Source of the DNA: Kofleriaceae bacterium
GTDB taxonomy: Bacteria > Myxococcota_A > Polyangia > Haliangiales > Haliangiaceae
Direction: 5' to 3'
Length of the DNA stretch: 64,000 bases
Assembly: GCA_022842285.1 (NCBI GenBank)
Contig: JALHPV010000003.1
Span: forward strand, 19,433-83,432
The position numbers were made by a program, and so were the translations under genes. This document shows, piece by piece, positions 1 through 7,949 of this stretch. The notes beneath the pieces are model-generated. The model made no database searches, was not told the DNA's origin, and was given only the letters and a program-made list of their open reading frames with translations. How positions within the stretch are numbered: the stretch's first letter is position 1; the number at the start of each line of letters is the position of its first letter.

Positions 1-132
1 CGGCGTCTCGTGCTGGAGGATCTGCGCGAGCGTCTCCTCGAGGTGCTGCTGCACCGTCGGCTGACCGCGCTGCCGTTGCCAGCCGTGCAGCGTCGTCCCG
101 TCGTACTCGACGATCAGGCGGATCTGGCGCAT
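1..132 (-). CDS. truA: tRNA pseudouridine synthase A, 5' end only (partial)
   Basis: The reverse strand from an ATG at 132 encodes 44 residues beginning MRQIRLIVEYDGTTLHGWQR and then running off the left edge. The pattern EYDGTxxxGWQRQ followed by a TVQxxLEExL helix is the N-terminus of TruA, which converts uridines 38-40 of tRNA anticodon arms to pseudouridine. The catalytic Asp lies outside the window. The VIT-domain gene upstream stops only 18 nt before this start, so the two are probably co-transcribed. Too short for most ORF cut-offs, but the family match is clear. Confidence 0.85.
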   Translation of the reverse strand, partial: MRQIRLIVEYDGTTLHGWQRQRGQPTVQQHLEETLAQILQHETP

Positions 133-150
133 CGACGGGCGGGATAGTAG

Positions 151-2541
151 CTAGAAGCCGAGCTCGATACCCAGCGTGACGCCGTTCTGCAGGCGGGCCT
201 CGTCGCCGAGGAGGTACGCGACGTCGTAGCGGACGAACACGCCGATGACCGGATCGCGGTCGAGGCGGTAGCGCAGCCAGGCCGCCGCCGCGGGGCCGGT
301 GCCGTTGCCGAGATGGACGCCGGCGCCCAGGCCGACATCGACGTCGCGCAGCAGGTACGTGAGGCCCATGCGCTGCACCGCGGCGAGCACGCGGCCCTCG
401 AACGCAAGCTCGTCGCCTGCATCCGCGAGCCAACCGGTGGCATCGAGGCCATAGCGCGTGCGCCAGCCGCCGAGATCGATGCGCGCGCCGAGCGCGAGGT
501 GCGCCCGGCCCTCGTCGTTCGCGCTCGCGTACCCGCCGCCCAGCGACAGCCACACACGTGTCCGGCCTCCGGACATCCCGATCGCAGAGGTGCTCTCTAC
601 CAGATATTCCGCCCCGGAGAGGGTTTGAATCACGTCCTCCGCCGCCTGCGGCGCGTTGGCGTGGCTGTCCGCATCGACCGCCAGCTCCTCGCTCTCTCCG
701 CCCTCCCGGTCGAGGACCTCCTGGCCTCCGGTCGTACTGACATCGGAGGTGCCGGGCGAGCTCTGCTCGAGGGTGGTCTCGTCCTTGACGGCCTGCCACT
801 TCATGCCCGCGGGTGCGGAGACCGGTACGGCCACGCTGCGCTTCACCCCGCCCTCGACGATGACCTCCTCACCGATCGCGACCATCGACGTGTAGGGCGA
901 GACGAGGCCGTACGCGAGGGCATGTTTGGTGACCTCGGCCTCCGTGGCCTTCGAGGCGAGGAGCTCGTCGAGCTTCGCGCGAGCCCACCGCCGGCCGAGG
1001 GGACCGAGCGCCGATGTCGAGCCGTCGACCTTTGTCGCTGGCGGCAGCAACTCCATGGCGATGACCTCGCCGTTCGCACGTGCGTTCGCGGACTGCGCCT
1101 GCTTCACCTTCGCGAGCACGAGGGTGGCCTGCCCGGCGCCGAGCCGCGGCAGCGTGCCGGGCACGACCTCGCTCGCGCCGAGCGTCCCCCACGAGACCTT
1201 GAGCGGCGGCGGCGGAGTCGCGATGTCAGCGAGCACCTGCTGGGCGAGGAGCGTGACGTCATCACCGGGCACGGCGAAGCGGAGCGTGCCGCCCGTCGCC
1301 GTCGCGAGCTGACCGAGCAAGCCGCGCGCGGGTGAGGGGCCCACGCCGATCACGTGGATGGGCACCTTCAGCTTCTTGCCGGCGGCAATGACGGCCGCGT
1401 CGTCGGCCACGAGCCCGCCACTGACGAGGATCATCGCCGTCGCCCCATCCGCCCGGGCCGCCTCGAGCTCCGCCGCCAGATCGAAGGCGCCGGGTGAGCT
1501 CGACCAGTTGCTCTCGAGGGTCCGCGCGACATCGGCCGGCGCCCCGGCGGAGATGTCGTCGCTGCCGATCACGGCCACGCGATCGCCTTTGGTCACCGGT
1601 ACCAGCAGCGCGCGCACCAGCGGATGCGCCACTGCGTCGGCATCACCGCGAGCCGCCGCCGAGCGATCGAGAACGAGCGTCCAGCGCTGGGCCTTGGTCG
1701 TCACGGTCGCCACCGGCGCCTCGACAAGCGCGGCCGCGAAGCCGGGCTCCACCCAGCCCGTCGTCGTGTCGTTCGACTTCCAGCGCACGACCACGTCGTG
1801 GTCGGTCTGCTTGTCCTTCGCGGAGGCCGTCTGGCCCTTCACCGTCAGATCGTGCGTCGGGCTCATGACGTCCGTGACCGCGCTCGCCCACCCGATGGCG
1901 ATCGTCGATGTCCCGCCCGCACCGGGCGCGGCGTTCGGCGTGACGCGCGAGCCATCGGGCGCACGATCCGTGTCGGGGGCGCGGCCGGTGCCAGTGGTCG
2001 GGCGACTCGTCGCCGTGCCGGGGACGTAGCGCGGGGCCACCACGAGCGGCAGCACGAGCTCCCATTGTCCGCTGCGATACCAGGCGAGGAAGTCGAAGCG
2101 CAGCGTGACCCGGGCGGTCCCCTTCGCGGGGATCGCCGACACCGTCTGGGTGAAGATGTCGGGACGCTCCTGGTCGAGCATGGCGGCGCCGACCCCCTTG
2201 CGCACGGCCTCCTCGTAGCGGGCCTGCGCCTCGGCGCGCTTCTCGATCTTCGCGTGGATGGTGCGCGTCCCGATCTCGATCTCCATCGCCGAGACCGCCG
2301 CCTCGGGAGGCAACGGGAAGATGTACGTGGCCTCGGTCGCGCGGTCGCTCTGGTTCTGGAACGTCTGGACGATGACCGCCTCGACGATCGGCCCCCGCAC
2401 CGTGAGCTCGATCCGAGAATCCAGCATGGGCAGCGCGGGCCCGCTGGCCGGAAACAAGCCGCCGAGGCCCGGGACGTCGGCCGCCTCTGCGGGGGTCACG
2501 GTCGCGACCGCAACGAGCAGGGCTATCCCGAGACGCAGCAT
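151..2541 (-). CDS. VIT and VWA domain protein with C-terminal outer-membrane beta-barrel-like domain
   Basis: 796 residues. A signal peptide (MLRLGIALLVAVATVTPAEA) is followed by a VIT domain at about 30-165 (FQNQSDRATEATYIFPLP; KRAEAQARYEEA), as in inter-alpha-trypsin inhibitor heavy chains. A VWA-like domain lies at about 285-440; its MIDAS motif is degenerate (DRSAA instead of DxSxS). After an acidic linker, residues from about 658 to the end alternate polar and hydrophobic residues in strand-like blocks and finish ELGF, a terminal Phe typical of barrel proteins inserted by BamA. The likely role is a surface or periplasmic adhesion or scaffold protein anchored by its own barrel. VIT/VWA assignment is firm; the barrel is inference. 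An AAGGTG ribosome site precedes the ATG. Confidence 0.85.
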   Translation of the reverse strand: MLRLGIALLVAVATVTPAEAADVPGLGGLFPASGPALPMLDSRIELTVRGPIVEAVIVQTFQNQSDRATEATYIFPLPPEAAVSAMEIEIGTRTIHAKIEKRAEAQARYEEAVRKGVGAAMLDQERPDIFTQTVSAIPAKGTARVTLRFDFLAWYRSGQWELVLPLVVAPRYVPGTATSRPTTGTGRAPDTDRAPDGSRVTPNAAPGAGGTSTIAIGWASAVTDVMSPTHDLTVKGQTASAKDKQTDHDVVVRWKSNDTTTGWVEPGFAAALVEAPVATVTTKAQRWTLVLDRSAAARGDADAVAHPLVRALLVPVTKGDRVAVIGSDDISAGAPADVARTLESNWSSSPGAFDLAAELEAARADGATAMILVSGGLVADDAAVIAAGKKLKVPIHVIGVGPSPARGLLGQLATATGGTLRFAVPGDDVTLLAQQVLADIATPPPPLKVSWGTLGASEVVPGTLPRLGAGQATLVLAKVKQAQSANARANGEVIAMELLPPATKVDGSTSALGPLGRRWARAKLDELLASKATEAEVTKHALAYGLVSPYTSMVAIGEEVIVEGGVKRSVAVPVSAPAGMKWQAVKDETTLEQSSPGTSDVSTTGGQEVLDREGGESEELAVDADSHANAPQAAEDVIQTLSGAEYLVESTSAIGMSGGRTRVWLSLGGGYASANDEGRAHLALGARIDLGGWRTRYGLDATGWLADAGDELAFEGRVLAAVQRMGLTYLLRDVDVGLGAGVHLGNGTGPAAAAWLRYRLDRDPVIGVFVRYDVAYLLGDEARLQNGVTLGIELGF

Positions 2542-2590
2542 CCGCGACCCACCTTATACGTGCGGCCCGGCTACGAGATCTAAGGACCAC

Positions 2591-2618
2591 GGGGCACCCT
2601 GCCCCAGCCTCTCTTTTT
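2591..2618 (+). terminator. Leader hairpin with T-run upstream of the ABC operon
   Basis: GGGGCA at 2591-2596 pairs with TGCCCC at 2600-2605 around a CCC loop, followed by a pyrimidine stretch ending in TTTTT at 2614-2618. It reads as a rho-independent terminator on the plus strand, about 50 nt before the ATPase start. No plus-strand gene lies to its left within the window, so it may be an attenuator in the operon leader. The six-pair stem is short, so this could be chance. Confidence 0.35.
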
Positions 2619-2668
2619 ACGTGCCGGGCTGGAAATTCCCGGGCCTCTGGGGCTGTAGTTCCGCCCGC

Positions 2669-3604
2669 ATGACTGCGATCTCGATCGAGGGCCTCAGCAA
2701 GAAATACGGCCCCATCCATGCCCTGAAAGGTGTGGACTTCCGCATCGAGCCGGGGGAGGTCATCGGCCTCCTGGGGCCGAACGGCGCCGGCAAGACCACC
2801 CTCATGAAAATCCTGACGGGCTACCTCGAGCCCGACACGGGTGACGTCAAGATCCACGGGATCGACGTCGTCGGCGACCCCATCGCGGCCCAGCGCCGCA
2901 TCGGGTACCTGCCCGAGAGCGCGCCGCTCTACGGCGAGATGCTCGTGCAGGAGTACCTGGAGATGATGGCGGCGCTCCGCGGCGTGCCGGCCGACAAGCG
3001 CCGGGACCGCGTGATCGCCGTCGTGAAGGCGACGGGTCTGCAGGATCGCGTCACCCAGCTCATCCGCACCCTCTCGAAGGGCTACAAGCAGCGCGTCGGG
3101 ATCGCCCAGGCGATCATCCACGAGCCCGACATCCTCATCCTCGACGAGCCGACGACGGGCCTCGATCCCGCGCAGATCGTCGAGATCCGCGACCTCATCA
3201 CCGAGCTGGCGAAGAAGAGCACCGTGCTCCTGTCGACGCACATCCTCACCGAGGTCGAGGCGACGTGTGACCGCGTACTGATCATCATGCAAGGCGAGCT
3301 GCGCAAGGATGCGAACCTCGCGGACCTGCGGTCATCGAACGCAGCCGTGATCGCGGTCGACGAGGGCGCCGAGGACGTCGAGAAGACGCTCGCCGCGGTC
3401 GAGGGTGTGACCAAGGTCCAGAAGCTCGGCACGACGAACGGCCTCGCGCGCTGGCGCGTGGAGTCGAAGTCCGACGACGATGTGTGCATCGCGCTCTTCG
3501 AGACCGTGCGCGGAAAGCCCTGGAAGCTCGGCGAGCTCAGACCCGATCCGAAGACGCTGGAACGCATCTTCCGTGATCTCGCCGCAGCCGGAGGTGCCTC
3601 GTGA
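2669..3604 (+). CDS. ABC transporter ATP-binding protein, GldA-like
   Basis: 311 residues from ATG 2669; the open frame extends further upstream, but the ABC fold begins here (MTAISIEGLSKKYG). Walker A GPNGAGKT is at 36-43, the signature is LSKGYKQRVG, and Walker B DILILDEPTTGLDP has D159 and E160. All catalytic residues are intact. The long C-terminal tail after the H-loop is typical of Gld/Nod-type exporters. The stop overlaps the GTG of the permease gene (GTGA), so the two are translationally coupled. Together with the next two genes it forms the widespread Gld-type operon; in Bacteroidetes GldAFG affects gliding, but the substrate in other phyla is unknown. Confidence 0.92.
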   Translation: MTAISIEGLSKKYGPIHALKGVDFRIEPGEVIGLLGPNGAGKTTLMKILTGYLEPDTGDVKIHGIDVVGDPIAAQRRIGYLPESAPLYGEMLVQEYLEMMAALRGVPADKRRDRVIAVVKATGLQDRVTQLIRTLSKGYKQRVGIAQAIIHEPDILILDEPTTGLDPAQIVEIRDLITELAKKSTVLLSTHILTEVEATCDRVLIIMQGELRKDANLADLRSSNAAVIAVDEGAEDVEKTLAAVEGVTKVQKLGTTNGLARWRVESKSDDDVCIALFETVRGKPWKLGELRPDPKTLERIFRDLAAAGGAS

Positions 3605-6429
3605 TCTGGACCGTCGCCAAGAAGGAGCTGCGCGGTTACTTCAACTCCGCGATCGCGATCATCTTCCTCGGAGGCTTCCTCGCGACCACGCTCTACACGT
3701 TCTTCTGGCGCGAGAAGTTCTTCGCGCGTGGCACGGCGGATCTGCGCCCACTCTTCGAATGGATGCCGATCCTGCTCATCATCCTGGTGAGCGCGCTCGC
3801 GATGCGGCTGTGGTCGGAGGAGCGGCGTGGCGGCACCCTGGAGGTGTTGCTCACGCTCCCTGTCGCACGCTGGCGACTCGTCATGGGCAAGTTCGTGGCG
3901 GGCATGCTGCTCATCGCCGTCGCCCTCGCGCTCACCCTGGGCCTGCCGATCACGGTCTCGCAGATGGGCAACCTCGACTGGGGCCCGGTCTTCGGCGGCT
4001 ACCTGGCGGCGCTCCTGCTCGCCGCCGCCTACCTCGCGATCGCGCTGTGCGTGTCGGCCGCGACCGACAACTCGGTCGTCGCCTCGATCGGCACGATGTT
4101 CATCTGCGGCCTGCTCTACCTCGTGCGCGACATCGGGGGCGACATCGGCCGCGCCCTCAGCACGGGCGAGCGGTTCCAGAGCGTCGCGCGCGGCGTACTC
4201 GACCTGCGAGACCTCGCCTATTACGGCGCGATCGTCGCGATCGGTATCGCGCTCAACGTCCTGCTCCTCCAGCGCGTGTCGTGGAGCACCGGCCCCCGCG
4301 CCGCCCCCCGTCGGCGCTCCATGCTACTCGCCGTCGGGCTCGTGCTGGGCAACGCCGTCCTGCTCCCGATCGTGCTCGCGCCGCTGTCGCGCGCTCGCAT
4401 CGACATGACGCGCGATGGTCGCTACAGCCTCTCCGAGGGCACGAAGAAGATCGTCCGTCAGCTCCCCGAGCGGATGCTCATCCGCGCGTATCTCACCGAG
4501 GACACGCATCCCAAGCTCGCACCACTCATCCCGCAGGTGCGTGACCTCCTCGAGGAGTACCGCATCGCCGCCGACGGCAAGATCACGGTCGAGATCATCG
4601 ACCCCACGGGCAACGACGCCGCGATCGGCGACGCTCTCGAGCGGTTCGGCATCAAGTCGCAGGGCATCGACTTCGCGACCAGCACGAAGCAGACGCGCAT
4701 CAACGCGTTCTTCGACATCGGCATCGAGTACGGCGACCAGCACGTGGCGCTCGGGCTCAAGGACCTGTTGTCGATCAAGCCGGCCGGTGATGACGTCGAT
4801 GTCTCGCTCGACAACTTCGAGTATCAGGTAACGAAGTCGATCAAGAAGGCCATCGCGGACTTCTCGAGCCTCGACAACCTGTTCGCGACCGCGCCGGGCA
4901 AGATCACGATCACGTCGTACTTCTCCGACGAGAAGACGCTGCCCGAGCCGCTGCGCGGGATGCCGGCGAAGTTCCTCGCGGCCGCAGAGAAGCTCAAGGC
5001 CCAGGCGAATGGCAAGCTCGAGTACGTCCAGGTCGATCCGAAGACCTACGCGGAGAAGCGCACGCTCGCCGAGCGCTACGGCATCGAGCCGTATCCCGAC
5101 TTCTTCGGCGCTGGCGGCTACTACTTCCACGTGATCGTGCAGATCGGCGAGGTCACGGTCCGCCTCGGGCCGCAGCCCACCATGGAGGAGGGCCAGATCG
5201 TCGACCTCATGAAGGAGGGCCTGAAGCGTGCCGCGCCCGGCTTCACGCGCGTGGTGGGCCTGTGGGTCCCGCCCCCCCTCGAGATCCCGCCGCAGCTCCA
5301 GGGGCAGGTGCCGCCGGGCCAGCAGATGCCGGCGCCCCAGGCGTTCGAGACGCTGCGCCGACACCTGAGTGGTAGCTATGAGGTGCGGGACGTGAAGCTC
5401 GACGGCCCCGTGGCGAACGAGATCGAGGCGCTCGTGATCGCCGGTCCGGCGAACCTCGACGCCACGGCGCAGGAGGCCGTCGACCAGTACCTGATGCGTG
5501 GCGGCGCGCTCGTGATCTTGAACGGTCGCTTCCGCATCTCCCTGCTCTCGTCGAGCATGGGGGGGATCCCCGGGCTCGAGACGGTCACGACCGGCCTCGA
5601 GGGGCTGCTGAAGGCGTGGGGCATCACCGTCGGCGACGAGCTCGTGAACGACGTCAAGGCCGACGCGCTGCAAGTGCCCGTCGACCGCAAGCTCCCGAAC
5701 GGGATGATGGTGCAGGAGATCGTGGACGTGCCCTACCCCGCCTTCGTGCAAGCGATCGGCATGCAGCTCTCCGGCACGAACCCGATCACCGCCGGCATCG
5801 CGGGCACCACGATGTACTGGGTCTCGCCGGTCTCGGTCGAGGCCCAGGTCGGCGCCGACAAGCACACGGTCAACGCCCTCGTGCAGTCGACCGAGGAGTC
5901 GTGGCTAGGCAAGTCGCTCGCGATCGTGCCCGACATGACGACGTTCCCCGGCACGGGCTACGCTCCCCCGGAGGCTGGCGCGCAGCGCGGCCGGCGTGAC
6001 CTCGCGGTGGCCATCACCGGTGGCTTCGCGAGCGGGCTCCCGCCGCAAGACAAGCCGGGGGATGCCACGGCGCCGCCGAAGCCCCGGTCGAAGCATTCGC
6101 CGAGTGATGCGCGCATCGTCGTGTTCGGCTCGTCGGCGTTCGCCTCGGACGACGTCCTGCAGCTCGCCGCGAACATGCGCTCGCAGTTCGCGCCCTCCGC
6201 CATCGATCTCGTTCACAACGCCGTCGACTGGGCGCTGTCCGACACCGACCTCCTCGAGATTCGCTCGCACAACGCCGCCGCGAGCGCGCTCACGACGGAC
6301 GAAGACAGCCACTCGATGTGGCGCACCGTGAACATCGCTCTCGCCGCGATCGGCCTCGCCATCGTCGTGCTCGTGGCCTGGCTCCGCCGTCGCGCGGTGA
6401 AGCCCGTCCTCGTCGGAAAGGCTGGCTAA
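3601..6429 (+). CDS. ABC permease fused to GldG-like periplasmic auxiliary domain
   Basis: 942 residues, GTG start overlapping the ATPase stop. Residues 1 to about 270 form an ABC-2 type permease with about six membrane helices (GldF-like; SEERRGGTLEVLLTLPVARW is the diagnostic loop). Residues from about 270 to 900 form a GldG/ABC_transp_aux domain (LSEGTKKIVRQLPERMLIRA; ERYGIEPYPDFF), predicted outside the membrane. A final helix with a basic tail lies at about 908-932. GldF and GldG are separate proteins in Flavobacterium; here they are one polypeptide. The ATPase is immediately upstream and the DUF4340 gene starts 3 nt downstream. Confidence 0.88.
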   Translation: MIWTVAKKELRGYFNSAIAIIFLGGFLATTLYTFFWREKFFARGTADLRPLFEWMPILLIILVSALAMRLWSEERRGGTLEVLLTLPVARWRLVMGKFVAGMLLIAVALALTLGLPITVSQMGNLDWGPVFGGYLAALLLAAAYLAIALCVSAATDNSVVASIGTMFICGLLYLVRDIGGDIGRALSTGERFQSVARGVLDLRDLAYYGAIVAIGIALNVLLLQRVSWSTGPRAAPRRRSMLLAVGLVLGNAVLLPIVLAPLSRARIDMTRDGRYSLSEGTKKIVRQLPERMLIRAYLTEDTHPKLAPLIPQVRDLLEEYRIAADGKITVEIIDPTGNDAAIGDALERFGIKSQGIDFATSTKQTRINAFFDIGIEYGDQHVALGLKDLLSIKPAGDDVDVSLDNFEYQVTKSIKKAIADFSSLDNLFATAPGKITITSYFSDEKTLPEPLRGMPAKFLAAAEKLKAQANGKLEYVQVDPKTYAEKRTLAERYGIEPYPDFFGAGGYYFHVIVQIGEVTVRLGPQPTMEEGQIVDLMKEGLKRAAPGFTRVVGLWVPPPLEIPPQLQGQVPPGQQMPAPQAFETLRRHLSGSYEVRDVKLDGPVANEIEALVIAGPANLDATAQEAVDQYLMRGGALVILNGRFRISLLSSSMGGIPGLETVTTGLEGLLKAWGITVGDELVNDVKADALQVPVDRKLPNGMMVQEIVDVPYPAFVQAIGMQLSGTNPITAGIAGTTMYWVSPVSVEAQVGADKHTVNALVQSTEESWLGKSLAIVPDMTTFPGTGYAPPEAGAQRGRRDLAVAITGGFASGLPPQDKPGDATAPPKPRSKHSPSDARIVVFGSSAFASDDVLQLAANMRSQFAPSAIDLVHNAVDWALSDTDLLEIRSHNAAASALTTDEDSHSMWRTVNIALAAIGLAIVVLVAWLRRRAVKPVLVGKAG

Positions 6430-6432
6430 GTC

Positions 6433-7545
6433 ATGCTGACGCGCTTCCACAAGATCCTCGGCGCGCTGCTCGTGCTGCAGCTCGTGCTCCTCGTCGTCGT
6501 GCGCATGGGCAGTGGCGCGGCCACGCTCAAGCCCGACCAGCCGGTGCTCGCCGGCTTCGATCCCGCCACCGTCACGCGGATCCAGGTCTTCGGCGCCGGC
6601 TCGACGAAGGTCGACGTCGATCTCGTCAAGAAGGACACGGGATGGTTCGTGGCGTCGGCGTGGGACTTCCCCGCGACGACCGCGCGCATCACCGAGGCGC
6701 TCGAGCCCCTGAAGACGATGGCCGCCGGAACGCCGACCACGTCGAACCCTGCCAACCACGCGCAGCTCAAGGTCAGCGACACCGACTTCGAGCGCAAGGT
6801 GATCATCACCGCGGGGGGCAAGGACATCACGCTCCTGATGGGCAACCAGCGCAACCGCCGCACGTCCATCCGCGTGAACGGCAGCGCCGATGTCCTGGCG
6901 GCGTCGAACCTCAACGCCTTCGCCTTCGCCATCGCCCCGCGCCAGTGGGTGGAGACGAAGTACCTCGACATCCCGCGAGACGACGTCGCGCGCGTCGAGA
7001 TCTCGAAGGGCGCCGAGACCTTCGTGTTCGAGCGCCCCGCCCCCGCCCCCGCCGCCGGCTCGGGGTCGGCGACGCCCGTGCCGCCGCCGACAGAGGGCTG
7101 GACGGCGATCGTGAATGGCGCCGCCGTGACTCCCGGCCCCGGCGAGGTGCTCGACACGTCGCAGATCGAGAAGCTCGTCGGGGACGCGACCGCATTCGAT
7201 CTCGCCCAGCCGGCCGATCCGAACCAGAAGACGCCGCCCACCTTCACGATCATCGTCGAGCGCAAGGGCACCACCACCGGCTCGCAGCCGGAGGAGACCA
7301 TCGACGTCGCGAAGGTCAGCGACACCCAGTACTGGGTGCACCGCCGCGGCGACAAGACGGCGATCCTCGTCGATGCCTCCCAGGTGTCGGACCTCGCGGC
7401 TCTCGCGAAGGAGAAGCTCGTGACCAAGACCGAGCCCACGCCTCCGCCCGGCGGCGGCATGCAGCTGCCCCCCGGCATGGAGCTCCCGCCCGGCATGCAG
7501 CTGCCCGAGGGCATGGAGCTCCCACCCGGCATGATGCCGCCGTGA
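6433..7545 (+). CDS. DUF4340 domain protein
   Basis: 370 residues. One N-terminal membrane helix (about 9-23) anchors a soluble region with repeated strand-rich modules typical of DUF4340 (TRIQVFGAGSTKVDVDLVKK, WFVASAWDFPA). This family almost always follows GldG-type genes, as it does here, so it is likely an exported accessory of the ABC complex. The C-terminal 30 residues are a low-complexity run of MxLPxGM units (MQLPPGMELPPGMQLPEGM), which may be a flexible tail or generated by slippage. Function of the family is not established. Confidence 0.85.
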   Translation: MLTRFHKILGALLVLQLVLLVVVRMGSGAATLKPDQPVLAGFDPATVTRIQVFGAGSTKVDVDLVKKDTGWFVASAWDFPATTARITEALEPLKTMAAGTPTTSNPANHAQLKVSDTDFERKVIITAGGKDITLLMGNQRNRRTSIRVNGSADVLAASNLNAFAFAIAPRQWVETKYLDIPRDDVARVEISKGAETFVFERPAPAPAAGSGSATPVPPPTEGWTAIVNGAAVTPGPGEVLDTSQIEKLVGDATAFDLAQPADPNQKTPPTFTIIVERKGTTTGSQPEETIDVAKVSDTQYWVHRRGDKTAILVDASQVSDLAALAKEKLVTKTEPTPPPGGGMQLPPGMELPPGMQLPEGMELPPGMMPP

Positions 7546-7565
7546 TCGCCTGATACAACCAGCGC

Positions 7566-7847
7566 ATGTGCCGCAACATCCGGACGCTGCACCACTTCGC
7601 GCCGCCGACCACCCCCGAGGAGATCCGCGCCGCGGCCCTGCAGTTCGTGCGCAAGGTCTCCGGCATGGCGAAGCCGCCCAAGGATGGCGAGGCCGCGTTC
7701 GAGGAGGCGATCGAGAAGATCTTCGCCGCGACCAGCACCCTCCTCGACGCGCTGCCGGAGCGTGGCGAGCCCCGCACCCGCGAGGGGGAACAGGCAAAGG
7801 CGAAGCTCAAGTGGGAGGCTCGGGAGCGGAGGATCAAGTCCGGCTAG
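7566..7847 (+). CDS. DUF2277 family small protein
   Basis: 93 residues beginning MCRNIRTLHHFAPPTTPEEI, the conserved opening of DUF2277, with the following AALQFVRKVSG motif also intact. The C-terminal half is a charged helix (REGEQAKAKLKWEARERR). Family members are short cytosolic proteins of unknown function, common in actinobacteria and myxobacteria. It lies 20 nt after the DUF4340 gene but its function gives no reason to assign it to the transporter. Confidence 0.88.
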   Translation: MCRNIRTLHHFAPPTTPEEIRAAALQFVRKVSGMAKPPKDGEAAFEEAIEKIFAATSTLLDALPERGEPRTREGEQAKAKLKWEARERRIKSG

Positions 7848-7949
7848 TCGAGTCTTGCGGTTTGCACTTCGAGGGCAACGTCCCGGGCTAAGGCCTCGAA
7901 TCTGGCCGGCGAACCGCTGGCATGCTTGGTGCTCGATGGGGTGTTGCCC

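Noticed and set aside
1643..3292. Long minus-strand open frame of 549 codons
   Set aside because: It is antisense to the ABC ATPase and overlaps the VIT-domain gene out of frame; composition is Arg/Asp/His-rich shadow sequence with no motif.
5905..7797. Minus-strand open frame of 630 codons over the Gld operon
   Set aside because: Antisense shadow with biased Arg/His/Gly content and no start context.
7863..7886. CACTTCGAG block about 65 nt before possible starts TTG 7926/GTG 7929 of the kinase, similar to motif copy C
   Set aside because: Only nine bases match, the rest of the consensus does not, and the better kinase start is ATG 7950.
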